Below are positions 8,368 through 17,189 of a DNA stretch of 64,000 nt, piece by piece. Position 1 is the stretch's first letter, and each line of letters opens with the position of its first letter. Below the pieces are notes generated by a model. The model did no database searches. It was given only the letters and a program-made list of their open reading frames with translations, and was not told the origin of the DNA. The position numbers and the translations under genes were made by a program. The stretch is taken from assembly GCF_037861325.1 (NCBI RefSeq), contig NZ_JAFELW010000004.1; one strand, written 5' to 3'. Origin of the DNA: Riemerella anatipestifer_F. Lineage in GTDB: Bacteria > Bacteroidota > Bacteroidia > Flavobacteriales > Weeksellaceae.

Positions 8368-8649
8368 TTATTCGCAAAGGATAATTCCTTTATCTTTACT
8401 AAATTCTATAACGCCACTCTTTATCGGAAGCGAATAAATAGAGTCTTTACCATCTTCTTTAGAAAAATACTTCGCATAATCTGCTGATACTTTATCAAGG
8501 TAAAGTTTTACTTTCCCCCCAACTAAAGACGATACAATAGCTGCGTGATTTTTCATAATATGAAACTCTCCATTCTTCCCTGGAAGTAGCACAGACTCTA
8601 CCTCTCCCTCAAAAGCTACATATTCTGGTGTTAATATTTTTATATTCAT
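8368..8649 (-). CDS. atpC: ATP synthase F1 epsilon subunit
   Basis: The 93-residue protein is the N-terminal beta-sandwich domain of the epsilon subunit (MNIKILTPEYVAFEGEVESVLLPGKNGEFHIMKNHA). The C-terminal helical hairpin that inhibits ATP hydrolysis in E. coli is missing, and such short forms are common in Bacteroidota. It follows atpD in a two-gene operon separated from the rest of the ATP synthase genes, and a long hairpin lies between them. Confidence 0.95.
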   Translation of the reverse strand: MNIKILTPEYVAFEGEVESVLLPGKNGEFHIMKNHAAIVSSLVGGKVKLYLDKVSADYAKYFSKEDGKDSIYSLPIKSGVIEFSKDKGIILCE

Positions 8650-8675
8650 CTTAAATGACAGTTTAAAATTTTAAA

Positions 8676-8709
8676 TGTTGAGTTTTAGAATAACCTCTAA
8701 AACTCAACA
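8676..8709 (-). other. perfect 14-pair hairpin between atpD and atpC
   Basis: TGTTGAGTTTTAGA / TCTAAAACTCAACA with a six-base loop. A further TTTTAA/TTAAAA extends the stem beyond a single mismatch (about 8669-8716). No T run follows on the minus strand before the atpC start, so it looks like a processing, stability or partial-termination element that sets the beta:epsilon ratio. Confidence 0.7.
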
Positions 8710-8722
8710 CTTAAAATCTGAA

Positions 8723-10231
8723 TTATTTATTTTCTGCTAACATTTTCTCTCCAGCCTCTATAGCTTCCTCTATAGTACCTTTAAGGTTAAATGCTGCTTC
8801 TGGTAAATGGTCTAGTTCACCATCAATAATCATATTAAATCCTTTGATAGTATCTTTAATATCTACCAATGCTCCAGGAATACCTGTAAATTGTTCCGCT
8901 ACGTGGAATGGCTGAGATAAGAATCTCTGTACCTTTCTTGCACGATAAACTACCAATTTATCCTCTTCAGAAAGTTCCTCCATACCAAGGATAGCAATGA
9001 TATCTTGTAATGCTTTATATCTTTGTAAAATTTCTTTTACTCTCTGAGCACAATTATAATGTTCCTCTCCAATAATTTCTGGAGCTAATATTCTAGAAGT
9101 TGAATCTAGTGGATCTACCGCTGGATAAATACCTAAAGAAGCAATTTTTCTAGAAAGTACCGTAGTCGCATCTAAGTGAGCAAAGGTAGTTGCTGGAGCT
9201 GGGTCGGTTAAGTCGTCCGCAGGAACATATACCGCCTGTACTGAAGTAATGGAACCATTTTTAGTAGAAGTAATTCTCTCCTGCATCGCACCCATCTCAG
9301 ATGCTAATGTTGGCTGATAACCTACCGCAGAAGGCATACGACCTAGAAGTGCAGACACCTCTGAACCTGCCTGTGTAAAACGGAAAATGTTATCCACGAA
9401 GAAAAGTACATCTCTACCTTGTCCTGTCTCTCCACCATCACGGTAGTACTCTGCTAAAGTAAGACCAGAAAGTGCTACTCTTGCTCTCGCACCTGGTGGC
9501 TCATTCATCTGCCCAAAAACGAAAGCAGCTTTAGACTCCTTCATTAACTCGGTATCTACTTTAGAAAGATCCCAACCTCCTTCTTCCATAGAGTGCATAA
9601 AGTCGTCTCCGTATTTAATAATACCAGACTCTAACATCTCTCTAAGAAGGTCGTTACCCTCACGGGTTCTTTCACCTACTCCTGCAAACACAGATAGACC
9701 ACCGTGCCCTTTTGCAATGTTATTGATAAGCTCTTGAATAAGTACTGTTTTACCTACTCCCGCACCTCCAAATAAACCGATTTTACCTCCTTTTGCATAA
9801 GGCTCAATAAGGTCAATTACTTTAATACCTGTATAAAGTACCTCTGCTGAAGTAGAAAGTTGATCAAACTTAGGTGCTTCTCTGTGGATTGGCAAACCGC
9901 CTTCTTTAGATAAATCCTGTAATCCATCGATAGCATCACCCACTACATTAAATAGTCTTCCGTTAACTTCATCACCTATAGGCATTGTAATTTGGCGACC
10001 TTGTCCTACTACTTCCTGCCCTCTTTGAAGACCATCTGTAGCGTCCATAGCGATACATCTTACTGTATCCTCACCAATATGTTGCTCTACTTCAAGCACA
10101 AGCTTTTCACCATTTTTTTTAGTAATTTCCAGTGCATCATAGATCTTTGGAAGCTCTTCTACTTCGCTAAAAACGACATCTATTACTGGACCAATAATCT
10201 GAGAAATTTTTCCTTTAATTTGGTTTGCCAT
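8723..10231 (-). CDS. atpD: ATP synthase F1 beta subunit
   Basis: Catalytic subunit of the F1 ATPase, 502 residues. Walker A is GGAGVGKTVLI. The catalytic glutamate stretch GERTREGNDL, the Walker B region DVLFFVDNIFRF, and the family signature PAVDPLDSTSR are all present. The start is the ATG at 10231 (MANQIKGKI). A possible longer frame begins with a TTG that is part of the TATATTTG promoter box and can be discounted. The genes for alpha, gamma, delta and Fo subunits are not next to it, which is usual for Bacteroidota. Confidence 0.98.
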   Translation of the reverse strand: MANQIKGKISQIIGPVIDVVFSEVEELPKIYDALEITKKNGEKLVLEVEQHIGEDTVRCIAMDATDGLQRGQEVVGQGRQITMPIGDEVNGRLFNVVGDAIDGLQDLSKEGGLPIHREAPKFDQLSTSAEVLYTGIKVIDLIEPYAKGGKIGLFGGAGVGKTVLIQELINNIAKGHGGLSVFAGVGERTREGNDLLREMLESGIIKYGDDFMHSMEEGGWDLSKVDTELMKESKAAFVFGQMNEPPGARARVALSGLTLAEYYRDGGETGQGRDVLFFVDNIFRFTQAGSEVSALLGRMPSAVGYQPTLASEMGAMQERITSTKNGSITSVQAVYVPADDLTDPAPATTFAHLDATTVLSRKIASLGIYPAVDPLDSTSRILAPEIIGEEHYNCAQRVKEILQRYKALQDIIAILGMEELSEEDKLVVYRARKVQRFLSQPFHVAEQFTGIPGALVDIKDTIKGFNMIIDGELDHLPEAAFNLKGTIEEAIEAGEKMLAENK

Positions 10232-10252
10232 TGCTAATTTTTTTCTTGTGTG

Positions 10253-10282
10253 CAAATATAATGATTATTAACAAATTTCCAA
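10253..10282 (-). promoter_or_regulatory. promoter of atpD-atpC
   Basis: On the minus strand: TTG at 10282-10280, exactly 19 bases, TATATTTG at 10260-10253. The TTG is half of CAATTG, whose other half may serve the divergent ribF promoter. Confidence 0.82.
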
Positions 10283-10313
10283 TTGCTTAAAAAAAAGATT
10301 TTTATCATATTTG
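10283..10313 (+). promoter_or_regulatory. probable promoter of ribF
   Basis: TTG at 10283-10285, 20 bases, CATATTTG at 10306-10313 (one deviation from TAnnTTTG). The -33 element abuts that of atpD in CAATTG. Confidence 0.5.
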
Positions 10314-10371
10314 CAAAACAAGTATTTGGAAAGATTTTATTGTTCTAAAATAATTCCAGTAAACCTATTTT

Positions 10372-11292
10372 ATGAAAGTTATAAGCTCCATATCTGAATA
10401 TAAAAACACCTCTCCCACTGCTCTATCAATAGGAATGTTTGATGGTGTTCATCTTGGACATCAAAGCATTATCAAAAATTTAAAGGAAATATCAGACGAG
10501 AAAAATCTCAGTTCTGGACTACTAACTTTTTGGCCACATCCTAGAACTATATTTAACCCTAATGAAAATTTAAAACTTCTAAATACTTTAACTGAAAAGA
10601 CCTCTTTAATCGAGAATTTGGGTGTGGATTTTCTTTTTTTACAAAACTTTGACGAAGACTTTAGAAACCTCTCCGCAGATGATTTTGTAAAGAAAATTTT
10701 AGTAGACAAACTTAATGTAAAGTATCTTATTATAGGTTATGACCACCGTTTTGGAAAGGATAAAAAAGGAGATTTTAATCTGCTCCAAAAAATGGCAACC
10801 GAATTTGATTTTGAAGTTCAGCAATTAGATGCCATACAGCTAGAAAATCAAAACATCAGTTCTACTAAAATCAGGAATGCAATTACCAGTGGTGATTTTA
10901 AAAGTGCTAATGATATGCTGGGCTACCACTACCCACTAAGTGGCAAGGTGATACACGGTAAAAAAATAGGACGGACCATTGGCTATCCTACCGCTAATAT
11001 CAGTATTGACGATATTAAATTATTACCAAAAAAAGGAGCTTATATTGTAGAAGTTTGGATAAATAATCTATTCTATAAAGGAATGCTAAGCGTAGGCACT
11101 AATCCTACAGTATCAGGCACAGAATTATCTGTAGAAGTGTATATTCTAGACTTTAATAAAGATATTTACGACCAAGACATTACCATAAAATTTAGAGATT
11201 TCCTACACGAAGAAATTAAATTTGATGGACTAGAAGCTCTTATCAAAAAACTTGACGAAGATAAAGCCCTAACCGAAAGTTTTGAGTTCTAA
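10372..11292 (+). CDS. ribF: bifunctional riboflavin kinase / FAD synthetase
   Basis: Makes FMN from riboflavin and FAD from FMN. The 306-residue protein has an N-terminal nucleotidyltransferase domain with GMFDGVHLGHQ (residues 22-32) and the SSTKIRNAI motif near residue 163. Its C-terminal riboflavin kinase domain has GRTIGYPTANI (about 204-214) and a late conserved glutamate region. Order and length are standard. It supplies cofactor for several flavoproteins in this window, though that link is only metabolic. Confidence 0.95.
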   Translation: MKVISSISEYKNTSPTALSIGMFDGVHLGHQSIIKNLKEISDEKNLSSGLLTFWPHPRTIFNPNENLKLLNTLTEKTSLIENLGVDFLFLQNFDEDFRNLSADDFVKKILVDKLNVKYLIIGYDHRFGKDKKGDFNLLQKMATEFDFEVQQLDAIQLENQNISSTKIRNAITSGDFKSANDMLGYHYPLSGKVIHGKKIGRTIGYPTANISIDDIKLLPKKGAYIVEVWINNLFYKGMLSVGTNPTVSGTELSVEVYILDFNKDIYDQDITIKFRDFLHEEIKFDGLEALIKKLDEDKALTESFEF

Positions 11293-11295
11293 AAT

Positions 11296-11649
11296 CTATA
11301 AACTCAATACTTCTTCTTTTTGTTTTTTGGTGAGTTTGCTAAAAACCAAGTCGTAAGAGTGGTCTAACAACTCCAATAATAATGATTTTGGTAAACCTTC
11401 CACCACCACCGTATTCCAATGTTTTTTGTTCATATGGTAGGCTCCGTATATTTGAGGATATTGTTCTCTCAATACTTCACTCCATTCGGGATTAGTCTTT
11501 ACATTAAATGCTAATGGAATTCTATCTAAAAAAATTAACATAAAGATTTTTTCTGAAACCTTAAACACCAAAGTTTCGTCATGAAAAGGAAAACTTTCGG
11601 TAACGCCTTTCTTCTCTAAACAATAGGCTCTTATAGTTTCTATATCCAT
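11296..11649 (-). CDS. MmcQ/YjbR family protein
   Basis: A 117-residue protein of the CyaY-like-fold MmcQ/YjbR family (MDIETIRAYCLEKKGVTESFPF, then FLDRIPLAFNVKTNPEW and the HMNKKHWNTV segment). Family members are often called DNA-binding, on thin structural evidence. It sits five bases after a DUF1304 gene on the same strand. The role is unknown. Confidence 0.85.
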   Translation of the reverse strand: MDIETIRAYCLEKKGVTESFPFHDETLVFKVSEKIFMLIFLDRIPLAFNVKTNPEWSEVLREQYPQIYGAYHMNKKHWNTVVVEGLPKSLLLELLDHSYDLVFSKLTKKQKEEVLSL

Positions 11650-11654
11650 AGCTT

Positions 11655-12023
11655 TTATCTAGCCAATAGACAAAACAACAACGCCAGCATTGCAGGTACT
11701 GCTTGCAATAGAATGATTTTTTTACTAGCTGTAAGCCCTCCGTAAATCCCCGCTACAATAACACAACCAAGAAAGAAAGCCCTTACATTAAAGCTCCATT
11801 CTGGGTTTTCTATCAAAAAAGACCACACCAAACCTGCGACTAAAAACCCGTTATACAACCCTTGATTAGCAGCCAACCCCTTAGTAGGTCTAAATAATTC
11901 TTTCGGTAGACTTTTGCCAAAAACTCTTTTACCTGCTGTTTCCCATGCAAACATCTCCATCCACAAAATGTAAAGATGCTCTACCGCTACTAAAACCGTT
12001 AAAATTTCTCCTATTATTTTCAT
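11655..12023 (-). CDS. DUF1304 integral membrane protein
   Basis: A 122-residue protein with four predicted transmembrane helices. It opens VAVEHLYILWMEMFAW and contains NQGLYNGFLVAGLVW, both typical of DUF1304. The family is widespread, and no function has been established. It is probably co-transcribed with the following MmcQ/YjbR gene. Confidence 0.85.
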   Translation of the reverse strand: MKIIGEILTVLVAVEHLYILWMEMFAWETAGKRVFGKSLPKELFRPTKGLAANQGLYNGFLVAGLVWSFLIENPEWSFNVRAFFLGCVIVAGIYGGLTASKKIILLQAVPAMLALLFCLLAR

Positions 12024-12058
12024 ATTTAATATTTTATTTCTGAGTTCAAATTTAATAA

Positions 12059-12102
12059 AATAAAGAGGTTATCTTATAATTTTAAAAGACAACCTCTTTA
12101 TT
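12059..12102. terminator. bidirectional hairpin terminator downstream of agmatinase
   Basis: AATAAAGAGGTT / AACCTCTTTATT (12 pairs) with inner TCTT/AAGA pairing. It separates the agmatinase gene from the DUF1304 gene on the minus strand. Confidence 0.75.
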
Positions 12103-12121
12103 ATTAACTAAAATATAGATT

Positions 12122-12979
12122 TTATTTCTTGTTAGCCAAATGATAATAAGCCAACATCTTATAATATAGCTTTGCCGCTAAAAATGCCGTAGGTTTCGCC
12201 ATTGGAGAGTCCATGAGTTCTACAATATCAAAAGCCACTACATTGCATTTTTCAAACACCTTTTTTAGGAGCTCTAAAGTAGGATACCAAGCTAAACCTC
12301 CCGGTTCTGGTGTTCCTGTAGATGGAGCAATAGAAGGGTCAAACGCATCTAAATCTATCGTAATGTAAACATTTCCTGACACTTTTTCTAATACCTCATC
12401 TATCCAATTAGGATTTTGAGCAATCTCGTGAGCCCAAAAACACTGTCCTTTTGGTACATATTGCATCTCTTCTGCGTCCATAGAACGGATACCTACTTGC
12501 ACTAGATTATGCTTCTGACTAGCTTCAAACACTGCACAAGCGTGATTAGATGTAGACCCGTGAAACTCTGGGCGAAGGTCTGTATGAGCGTCTAGTTGTA
12601 ATACAGTAAGATTTTCATACTTCTCTCCTACCGCACGGATAGAGCCAATAGATACCGAATGCTCCCCACCAAAAAGAGTAAATAATTTATCTTCGTGTTT
12701 TAGGAGTTCTTTTGTTTTTTGGTACACCGCTTCCGTCATAGCTTCTGGAGAGCTGTCTTCCGTTACCTCACCTGCTAAATACACGCCTTCTAAATAAGGT
12801 TCTGTACCTGTCTCAATATCGTAAAGCTCCATATTTTCGGAAGCATCTAAAAATAGTTCTGGACCTTTATCAGCTCCTTTACCCCAAGTAGATGTCCCGT
12901 CATAAGGAACGGTAACTAACATTACTTTTGAGTTTTCTAAACTTGCATTTTCCTCTGGAATACCTGCGTATGTTTTCAT
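12122..12979 (-). CDS. speB: agmatinase (ureohydrolase family)
   Basis: Binuclear-manganese hydrolase expected to turn agmatine into putrescine and urea. Metal ligands are visible: GGEHSVS (His107), LDAHTDLR (Asp130, His132, Asp134) and TIDLDAFDPS. The length of 285 residues is normal. It lies 26 bases downstream of the arginine decarboxylase gene, giving a two-step arginine-to-putrescine operon. This context favours agmatinase over arginase or formimidoylglutamase. Confidence 0.93.
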   Translation of the reverse strand: MKTYAGIPEENASLENSKVMLVTVPYDGTSTWGKGADKGPELFLDASENMELYDIETGTEPYLEGVYLAGEVTEDSSPEAMTEAVYQKTKELLKHEDKLFTLFGGEHSVSIGSIRAVGEKYENLTVLQLDAHTDLRPEFHGSTSNHACAVFEASQKHNLVQVGIRSMDAEEMQYVPKGQCFWAHEIAQNPNWIDEVLEKVSGNVYITIDLDAFDPSIAPSTGTPEPGGLAWYPTLELLKKVFEKCNVVAFDIVELMDSPMAKPTAFLAAKLYYKMLAYYHLANKK

Positions 12980-13005
12980 TTAATATAATTTTGTGTTATT
13001 ATTTT

Positions 13006-14397
13006 TTAATAGCCTACCAGTTTAAGTACATCTTCTGGACTTTGTTTTTCTCTAAATAGCTCGTAAACAAAGTTTCCTTCTTCATCTTTAGTAATTAAAA
13101 TGTGTCTTGGTTGAGGAATTAAACAGTGGTGTGCCCCTCCATAACCACTAATACTCTCCTGATAAGCCCCTGTATTAAAGAACCCTATATAAAGAGGCTT
13201 GGTATCGCTAAATACAGGGAGATAGATGGCATTAGTATGCTGTTCGGAGTTGTAGTAGTCATCAGAATCACAAGTAAGACCTCCTAAAAACACCCTCTCA
13301 TAACTGTCTTCCCAACGGTTGAGTGGCAACATAATAAAATGTCTAGAAATAGCCCAAGTATCTGGCAGAGTCGTCATAAAACTACTGTCTATCATATCCC
13401 ATTTCTCACGGTCGTTTTGTCTTTTCTGACTGATAATTTGGTACAGATTAGCACCACTTTCGCCTACGGTAAAAGACCCAAATTCGGTATAGATATTAGG
13501 CTCTTCTACCCCTTCCTCTTCGCAGAATTTTTTAATTTGAGAAACAATCTCATTCACCATATACTCATAGTCGTAATCGAAGTTGAGCGAGGTTTTAATT
13601 GGAAACCCTCCACCTATGTTAAGCGAATCTACCTCTGGTGCAATTTTCTTAAGCCTTGCATACACTCGTAAGCATTTAAAGAGTTCGTTCCAATAATAAG
13701 CGGTGTCTTTAATCCCCGTATTGATGAAAAAGTGCAACATTTTCAGCCTTGCATTAGGGTGTTCCGCTATTTTCTGACTGTAATATGGGATAATATCCTT
13801 ATAACCTATCCCCAATCTAGAGGTATAAAATTCAAACTTCGGTTCTTCTTCGGAAGCAATTCTAATCCCGATATTAAAGGTAGTATCTATACTTTCTGTA
13901 AGTTTATCCAGCTCTCTGTAATTATCTAGGATAGGTGTAATATTCTCAAAACCTTCATTGATTAAATCTGATATTTTCTCCAAATAATCATCGGTTTTAA
14001 AACCATTACAAATCACTTCTATATCTTTGGTTACCTTACCTTTATCGTAGAGTTTTCGTACAATATCCATATCAAATGCAGACGAAGTCTCCATACTAAT
14101 ATCATTTTTAAGAGCTTCCTCTAGCACAAAAGAAAAATGGCTAGATTTAGTGCAATAACAATAGCGATATGTATTGCGATACTCGTTTTTAGCAATGGCT
14201 TCCGAAAACCATTTTTTTGCCCTTTGGATATTTTGAGAAATCTTTGGTAGGTAACTTATCTTTAGAGGTGTCCCAAACTTCTCCACCACTTCCATTAGGT
14301 TAATCCCATGAAAATGAAGACTTTCATTCTCATAACTAAACTCTTCTTGTGGAAAATAAAGCGTTTGGTCTATTAGTTCCGAATATTTAATTTTCAT
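13006..14397 (-). CDS. speA: arginine decarboxylase (PLP, fold type III)
   Basis: Decarboxylates arginine to agmatine. The 463-residue protein has an alanine-racemase-like barrel with the PLP lysine in YCTKSSHF (Lys84), a glycine loop NIGGGFP for phosphate, and the CDSDD motif (LGGLTCDSDD) that supplies the second active-site cysteine in this group. It is much shorter than the approximately 630-residue E. coli SpeA, and matches the compact form found in Bacteroidota. Its partner speB follows directly. Confidence 0.92.
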   Translation of the reverse strand: MKIKYSELIDQTLYFPQEEFSYENESLHFHGINLMEVVEKFGTPLKISYLPKISQNIQRAKKWFSEAIAKNEYRNTYRYCYCTKSSHFSFVLEEALKNDISMETSSAFDMDIVRKLYDKGKVTKDIEVICNGFKTDDYLEKISDLINEGFENITPILDNYRELDKLTESIDTTFNIGIRIASEEEPKFEFYTSRLGIGYKDIIPYYSQKIAEHPNARLKMLHFFINTGIKDTAYYWNELFKCLRVYARLKKIAPEVDSLNIGGGFPIKTSLNFDYDYEYMVNEIVSQIKKFCEEEGVEEPNIYTEFGSFTVGESGANLYQIISQKRQNDREKWDMIDSSFMTTLPDTWAISRHFIMLPLNRWEDSYERVFLGGLTCDSDDYYNSEQHTNAIYLPVFSDTKPLYIGFFNTGAYQESISGYGGAHHCLIPQPRHILITKDEEGNFVYELFREKQSPEDVLKLVGY

Positions 14398-14510
14398 TAT
14401 ACTTGATCGAATTTTTTATCTATGCAAAAATGCTAAAAAAATTTGAGTAATACCTCAGCTATCACCTAATTTTTGGTTAAATATTTAAAAGAAATTTCAA
14501 TCTATATAAA

Positions 14511-15140
14511 CTAATCTTTACTCAAAAATACGAGCAAACTCCCACTAGCGTAGCTGATAAAAACGGTATCTTCATCGGCTATGTTTCTCGTACCTATCCT
14601 ACTGGTGATAGATAAATCCTCTTTATTAAGGCTCCACCTAAGCCCTCTAGTAACAATAGATTTAGCTTCTGGAAAAGGATACAAAGAAACGGTTTTACCT
14701 TTTACCTCCTTTAGTTCCACCTGTTGAGGAATAAAAAAATAAGTTGCCATATCATCGTAGAAAGTAATGTTTATCTCTTCCTTAAACTGATAGGCTACGG
14801 TTAAATTACCTAAAAAATGGTCTTGCTCTTTGCCACTCGCTCCGTAAACATCTACTTTAGTAATCCCTTTTTGTTTAAGAAGGTCTAAGGCTTTATAAAA
14901 ATCTGTAAAATCCTGATTGGGTGTAGAAATCACTTTCTCACTTGGAAGGTCTTCTAAAGAAACCACAGAGTCAAAATCTCCTGAAATAAAAGCCAACTGC
15001 TCCGCCGTAACGCCTTTTTGTTTGAGATAACTCCAAGCTCCATCGGTACACGCCCAAATATCCTCCTCCGAATAAGGTGGCAACTGTTTGGGAGGTTCGC
15101 CATCGATGTATAAAATTGCTTTTTGAGGTTCTTTAGCCAT
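14511..15140 (-). CDS. thiamine pyrophosphokinase
   Basis: Transfers pyrophosphate from ATP to thiamine to give thiamine diphosphate. The 209-residue protein shows the TPK signatures ACTDGAWSYL, FISGDFDSV, TPNQDFTDFYKAL and GASGKEQDHFLGN, then the C-terminal thiamine-binding beta-sandwich with TRGLRWSL and GTRN. I chose the ATG at 15140 because it falls seven bases after the upstream stop. An alternative ATG at 15161 would overlap that gene by 14 bases. Confidence 0.92.
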   Translation of the reverse strand: MAKEPQKAILYIDGEPPKQLPPYSEEDIWACTDGAWSYLKQKGVTAEQLAFISGDFDSVVSLEDLPSEKVISTPNQDFTDFYKALDLLKQKGITKVDVYGASGKEQDHFLGNLTVAYQFKEEINITFYDDMATYFFIPQQVELKEVKGKTVSLYPFPEAKSIVTRGLRWSLNKEDLSITSRIGTRNIADEDTVFISYASGSLLVFLSKD

Positions 15141-15147
15141 TGTGATT

Positions 15148-15720
15148 CTATGGTCTATCATTAGGATTCCAATATTCCTCTGGTTCGCTGTGTAAGTGAG
15201 AAATGTATCTCGCTAATACAAACAGATAATCAGACAAACGATTAAGGTATTTTATAAGTTCTGCTCTTACTTCTTCTTGCTCACTTAAAGCGACTAAATA
15301 GCGTTCTGCTCTTCTACAAACCGTTCTAGCCACATGCAAATGTGCCGAAGCCTTGCCTCCTCCAGGTAAAATAAAGAGTTGTAACGGCTCTAGCCGTTCA
15401 TCAAAGGCGTCTATCCAACGCTCCAAAGCCTCTATTTCGTTTTGACCTATAACCAACGGAAGTCTAGATTTATCATTAGCTAAGAAAAGTTTATCCACAG
15501 GTGTTGCAGACTCCGAACCAAGTGTAAACAAATCAAACTGAATGGCCTTAAATTGCTCTAAAACTTCTGCCTCTTGAATATAAGATTTTGCCACACCTAG
15601 ACACGCATTAAGCTCGTCTATAGTACCATAGGCCTCCACTCTAAGATGAGCTTTAGAGACTCTTGTACCTCCATAGAGAGAGGTTACTCCACCATCGCCT
15701 GTTTTTGTATAAATTTTCAT
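15148..15720 (-). CDS. cob(I)alamin adenosyltransferase, PduO type
   Basis: Transfers adenosyl from ATP to reduced cobalamin. The 190-residue trimeric-bundle protein opens with KIYTKTGDGGVTSLYGGTRVSK (ATP loop), and has EAYGTIDELNACLG and the VARTVCRRAER motif that contacts ATP and cobalamin. It lies 16 bases after lptB and just before the thiamine kinase gene. No other cobalamin genes are nearby, which suggests salvage of imported B12. Confidence 0.92.
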   Translation of the reverse strand: MKIYTKTGDGGVTSLYGGTRVSKAHLRVEAYGTIDELNACLGVAKSYIQEAEVLEQFKAIQFDLFTLGSESATPVDKLFLANDKSRLPLVIGQNEIEALERWIDAFDERLEPLQLFILPGGGKASAHLHVARTVCRRAERYLVALSEQEEVRAELIKYLNRLSDYLFVLARYISHLHSEPEEYWNPNDRP

Positions 15721-15736
15721 TCAGCGAATATCAATG

Positions 15737-16465
15737 TTAAATCTTTTCAAATCTAAAGTTTTCTCCGAGATAGGCTTGTCTTACCTCTGGGTCGTTGGCT
15801 AAATCTTCTGGTAAGCCTTCCTTTAGAATTTTACCCTCAAACATAATATAAGTTTTGTTGGTAATGGCTAAAGTCTGTTGCACATTATGGTCGGTAATAA
15901 GGATACCGATATTTTTCTCCACCAAAGACCTCACGATTTTTTGTATATCTTCCACTGCAATAGGGTCAACTCCTGCAAAAGGCTCATCTAGTAAAATAAA
16001 ATTAGGACTGGTGGCTAAGCATCTTGCAATTTCAGTACGCCTTCTTTCTCCACCCGATAACAGGTCCCCCCTGTTCTTCCTCACATGCTCCAATGAAAAC
16101 TCCTCTATAAGTGCATCGCACTTTAGGCGTTGCTCTTTTTTAGAAAGTTTGGTAAGTTGCAGTACTCCCATAATATTGTCTTCTACGGAGAGCTTTCTAA
16201 ACACAGAGGCTTCTTGTGCCAAATAACCTATCCCTTTTTGGGCTCTACGGTACATAGCATCTTTTGTAATGTTTTGCTGGTCTAGAAATATGTTACCTTG
16301 CGTTGGTTTTACCAAACCTACAATCATATAAAAGGTAGTGGTTTTACCTGCTCCATTAGGTCCTAAAAGCCCTACTATTTCGCCTTGCTTTACCTCTATA
16401 GATACGCCTTTTACGACCTTCTTAGGTCCGTATTCTTTAATTAAGTTATCTCCCCGTAAAATCAT
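15737..16465 (-). CDS. lptB: LPS export ABC transporter ATP-binding protein
   Basis: ATPase that powers the Lpt bridge moving lipopolysaccharide from inner to outer membrane. The 242-residue protein has Walker A GPNGAGKTT, signature LLSGGERRRTEIAR, Walker B FILLDEPFAGVDPIA and the switch histidine in ITDHNV. GYLAQEASVFRKL is the LptB-type Q-loop region. It begins the lptB-adenosyltransferase-thiamine kinase run. Confidence 0.95.
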   Translation of the reverse strand: MILRGDNLIKEYGPKKVVKGVSIEVKQGEIVGLLGPNGAGKTTTFYMIVGLVKPTQGNIFLDQQNITKDAMYRRAQKGIGYLAQEASVFRKLSVEDNIMGVLQLTKLSKKEQRLKCDALIEEFSLEHVRKNRGDLLSGGERRRTEIARCLATSPNFILLDEPFAGVDPIAVEDIQKIVRSLVEKNIGILITDHNVQQTLAITNKTYIMFEGKILKEGLPEDLANDPEVRQAYLGENFRFEKI

Positions 16466-16547
16466 AAGTACAAATATAGAGATATTTCTTTAACATATAA
16501 TAGTCTAGATTTCCTTTATCAAGAAGAGCTAAACTGATAATGGTAAA

Positions 16548-17177
16548 TTACCACTCACCAAGTAATTTTAATTGATTTCTGTACAACAATACCTTACCTT
16601 CGTTTTCTAATTTCTTGAGCATCCTGCTTATTACCACTCTAGAACTTGCTAAATCGTTAGCTATCTGCTCATGAGAAACATTCAGCACCGTTTTGCCCAT
16701 AGTTTTAGATTTTTCTTTAAGATAATTAAGTAGCCTTGTATCTAAACTATTAAACACCACCATATCCAAAGCCTTAATGACCTTCATAAATCGGTCTTGC
16801 ATTGTCATCATAACAAAGGATTTCCAAGTAGGATATTTCATCATCCACTTATCCATATACTCCATAGGTATCATCCAAAGTTCCGAAGGCTCTTCTGCAA
16901 CCGCAATAATCTCGCTTTTCTTCTCCTGCATACAGCAGGTAAAAGTCATAGCACAACCATCTTCAGCGTTGAGATAATACATCAGCAACTCTTTACCATT
17001 ATCATCTATCATAGAAACTTTTAGCGTTCCGCTCATCACAATAGGCATATAGACAATAGGCTGCTCCACATTAATGATTACCTCGCCTTCTTCGGCTAGT
17101 TTTAGTTTTCCTACGGAAGAAATTTCCTCTATAAGTTCTGGTTCGAAAAGATTATTAACACGCTCACTAAATTGCAT
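16548..17177 (-). CDS. Crp/Fnr family transcription factor with clustered cysteines
   Basis: A 209-residue regulator: N-terminal cyclic-nucleotide-binding-like beta barrel, dimer helix (about residues 110-140) and winged helix-turn-helix (SHEQIANDLASSRVVISRMLKKL, about 168-190). Cys75 and the adjacent Cys81-Cys82 in the barrel could bind a metal or sense redox state, but this is not the four-cysteine N-terminal array of E. coli Fnr. It lies 12 bases after the isochorismate synthase gene, so it is probably expressed with the menaquinone genes. Effector unknown. Confidence 0.88.
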   Translation of the reverse strand: MQFSERVNNLFEPELIEEISSVGKLKLAEEGEVIINVEQPIVYMPIVMSGTLKVSMIDDNGKELLMYYLNAEDGCAMTFTCCMQEKKSEIIAVAEEPSELWMIPMEYMDKWMMKYPTWKSFVMMTMQDRFMKVIKALDMVVFNSLDTRLLNYLKEKSKTMGKTVLNVSHEQIANDLASSRVVISRMLKKLENEGKVLLYRNQLKLLGEW

Positions 17178-17189
17178 CTCGTAAGATTT

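Noticed and set aside
13339..13929. Plus-strand frames inside the arginine decarboxylase gene
   Set aside because: They are antisense to a complete, motif-bearing coding sequence and show no independent start signals.
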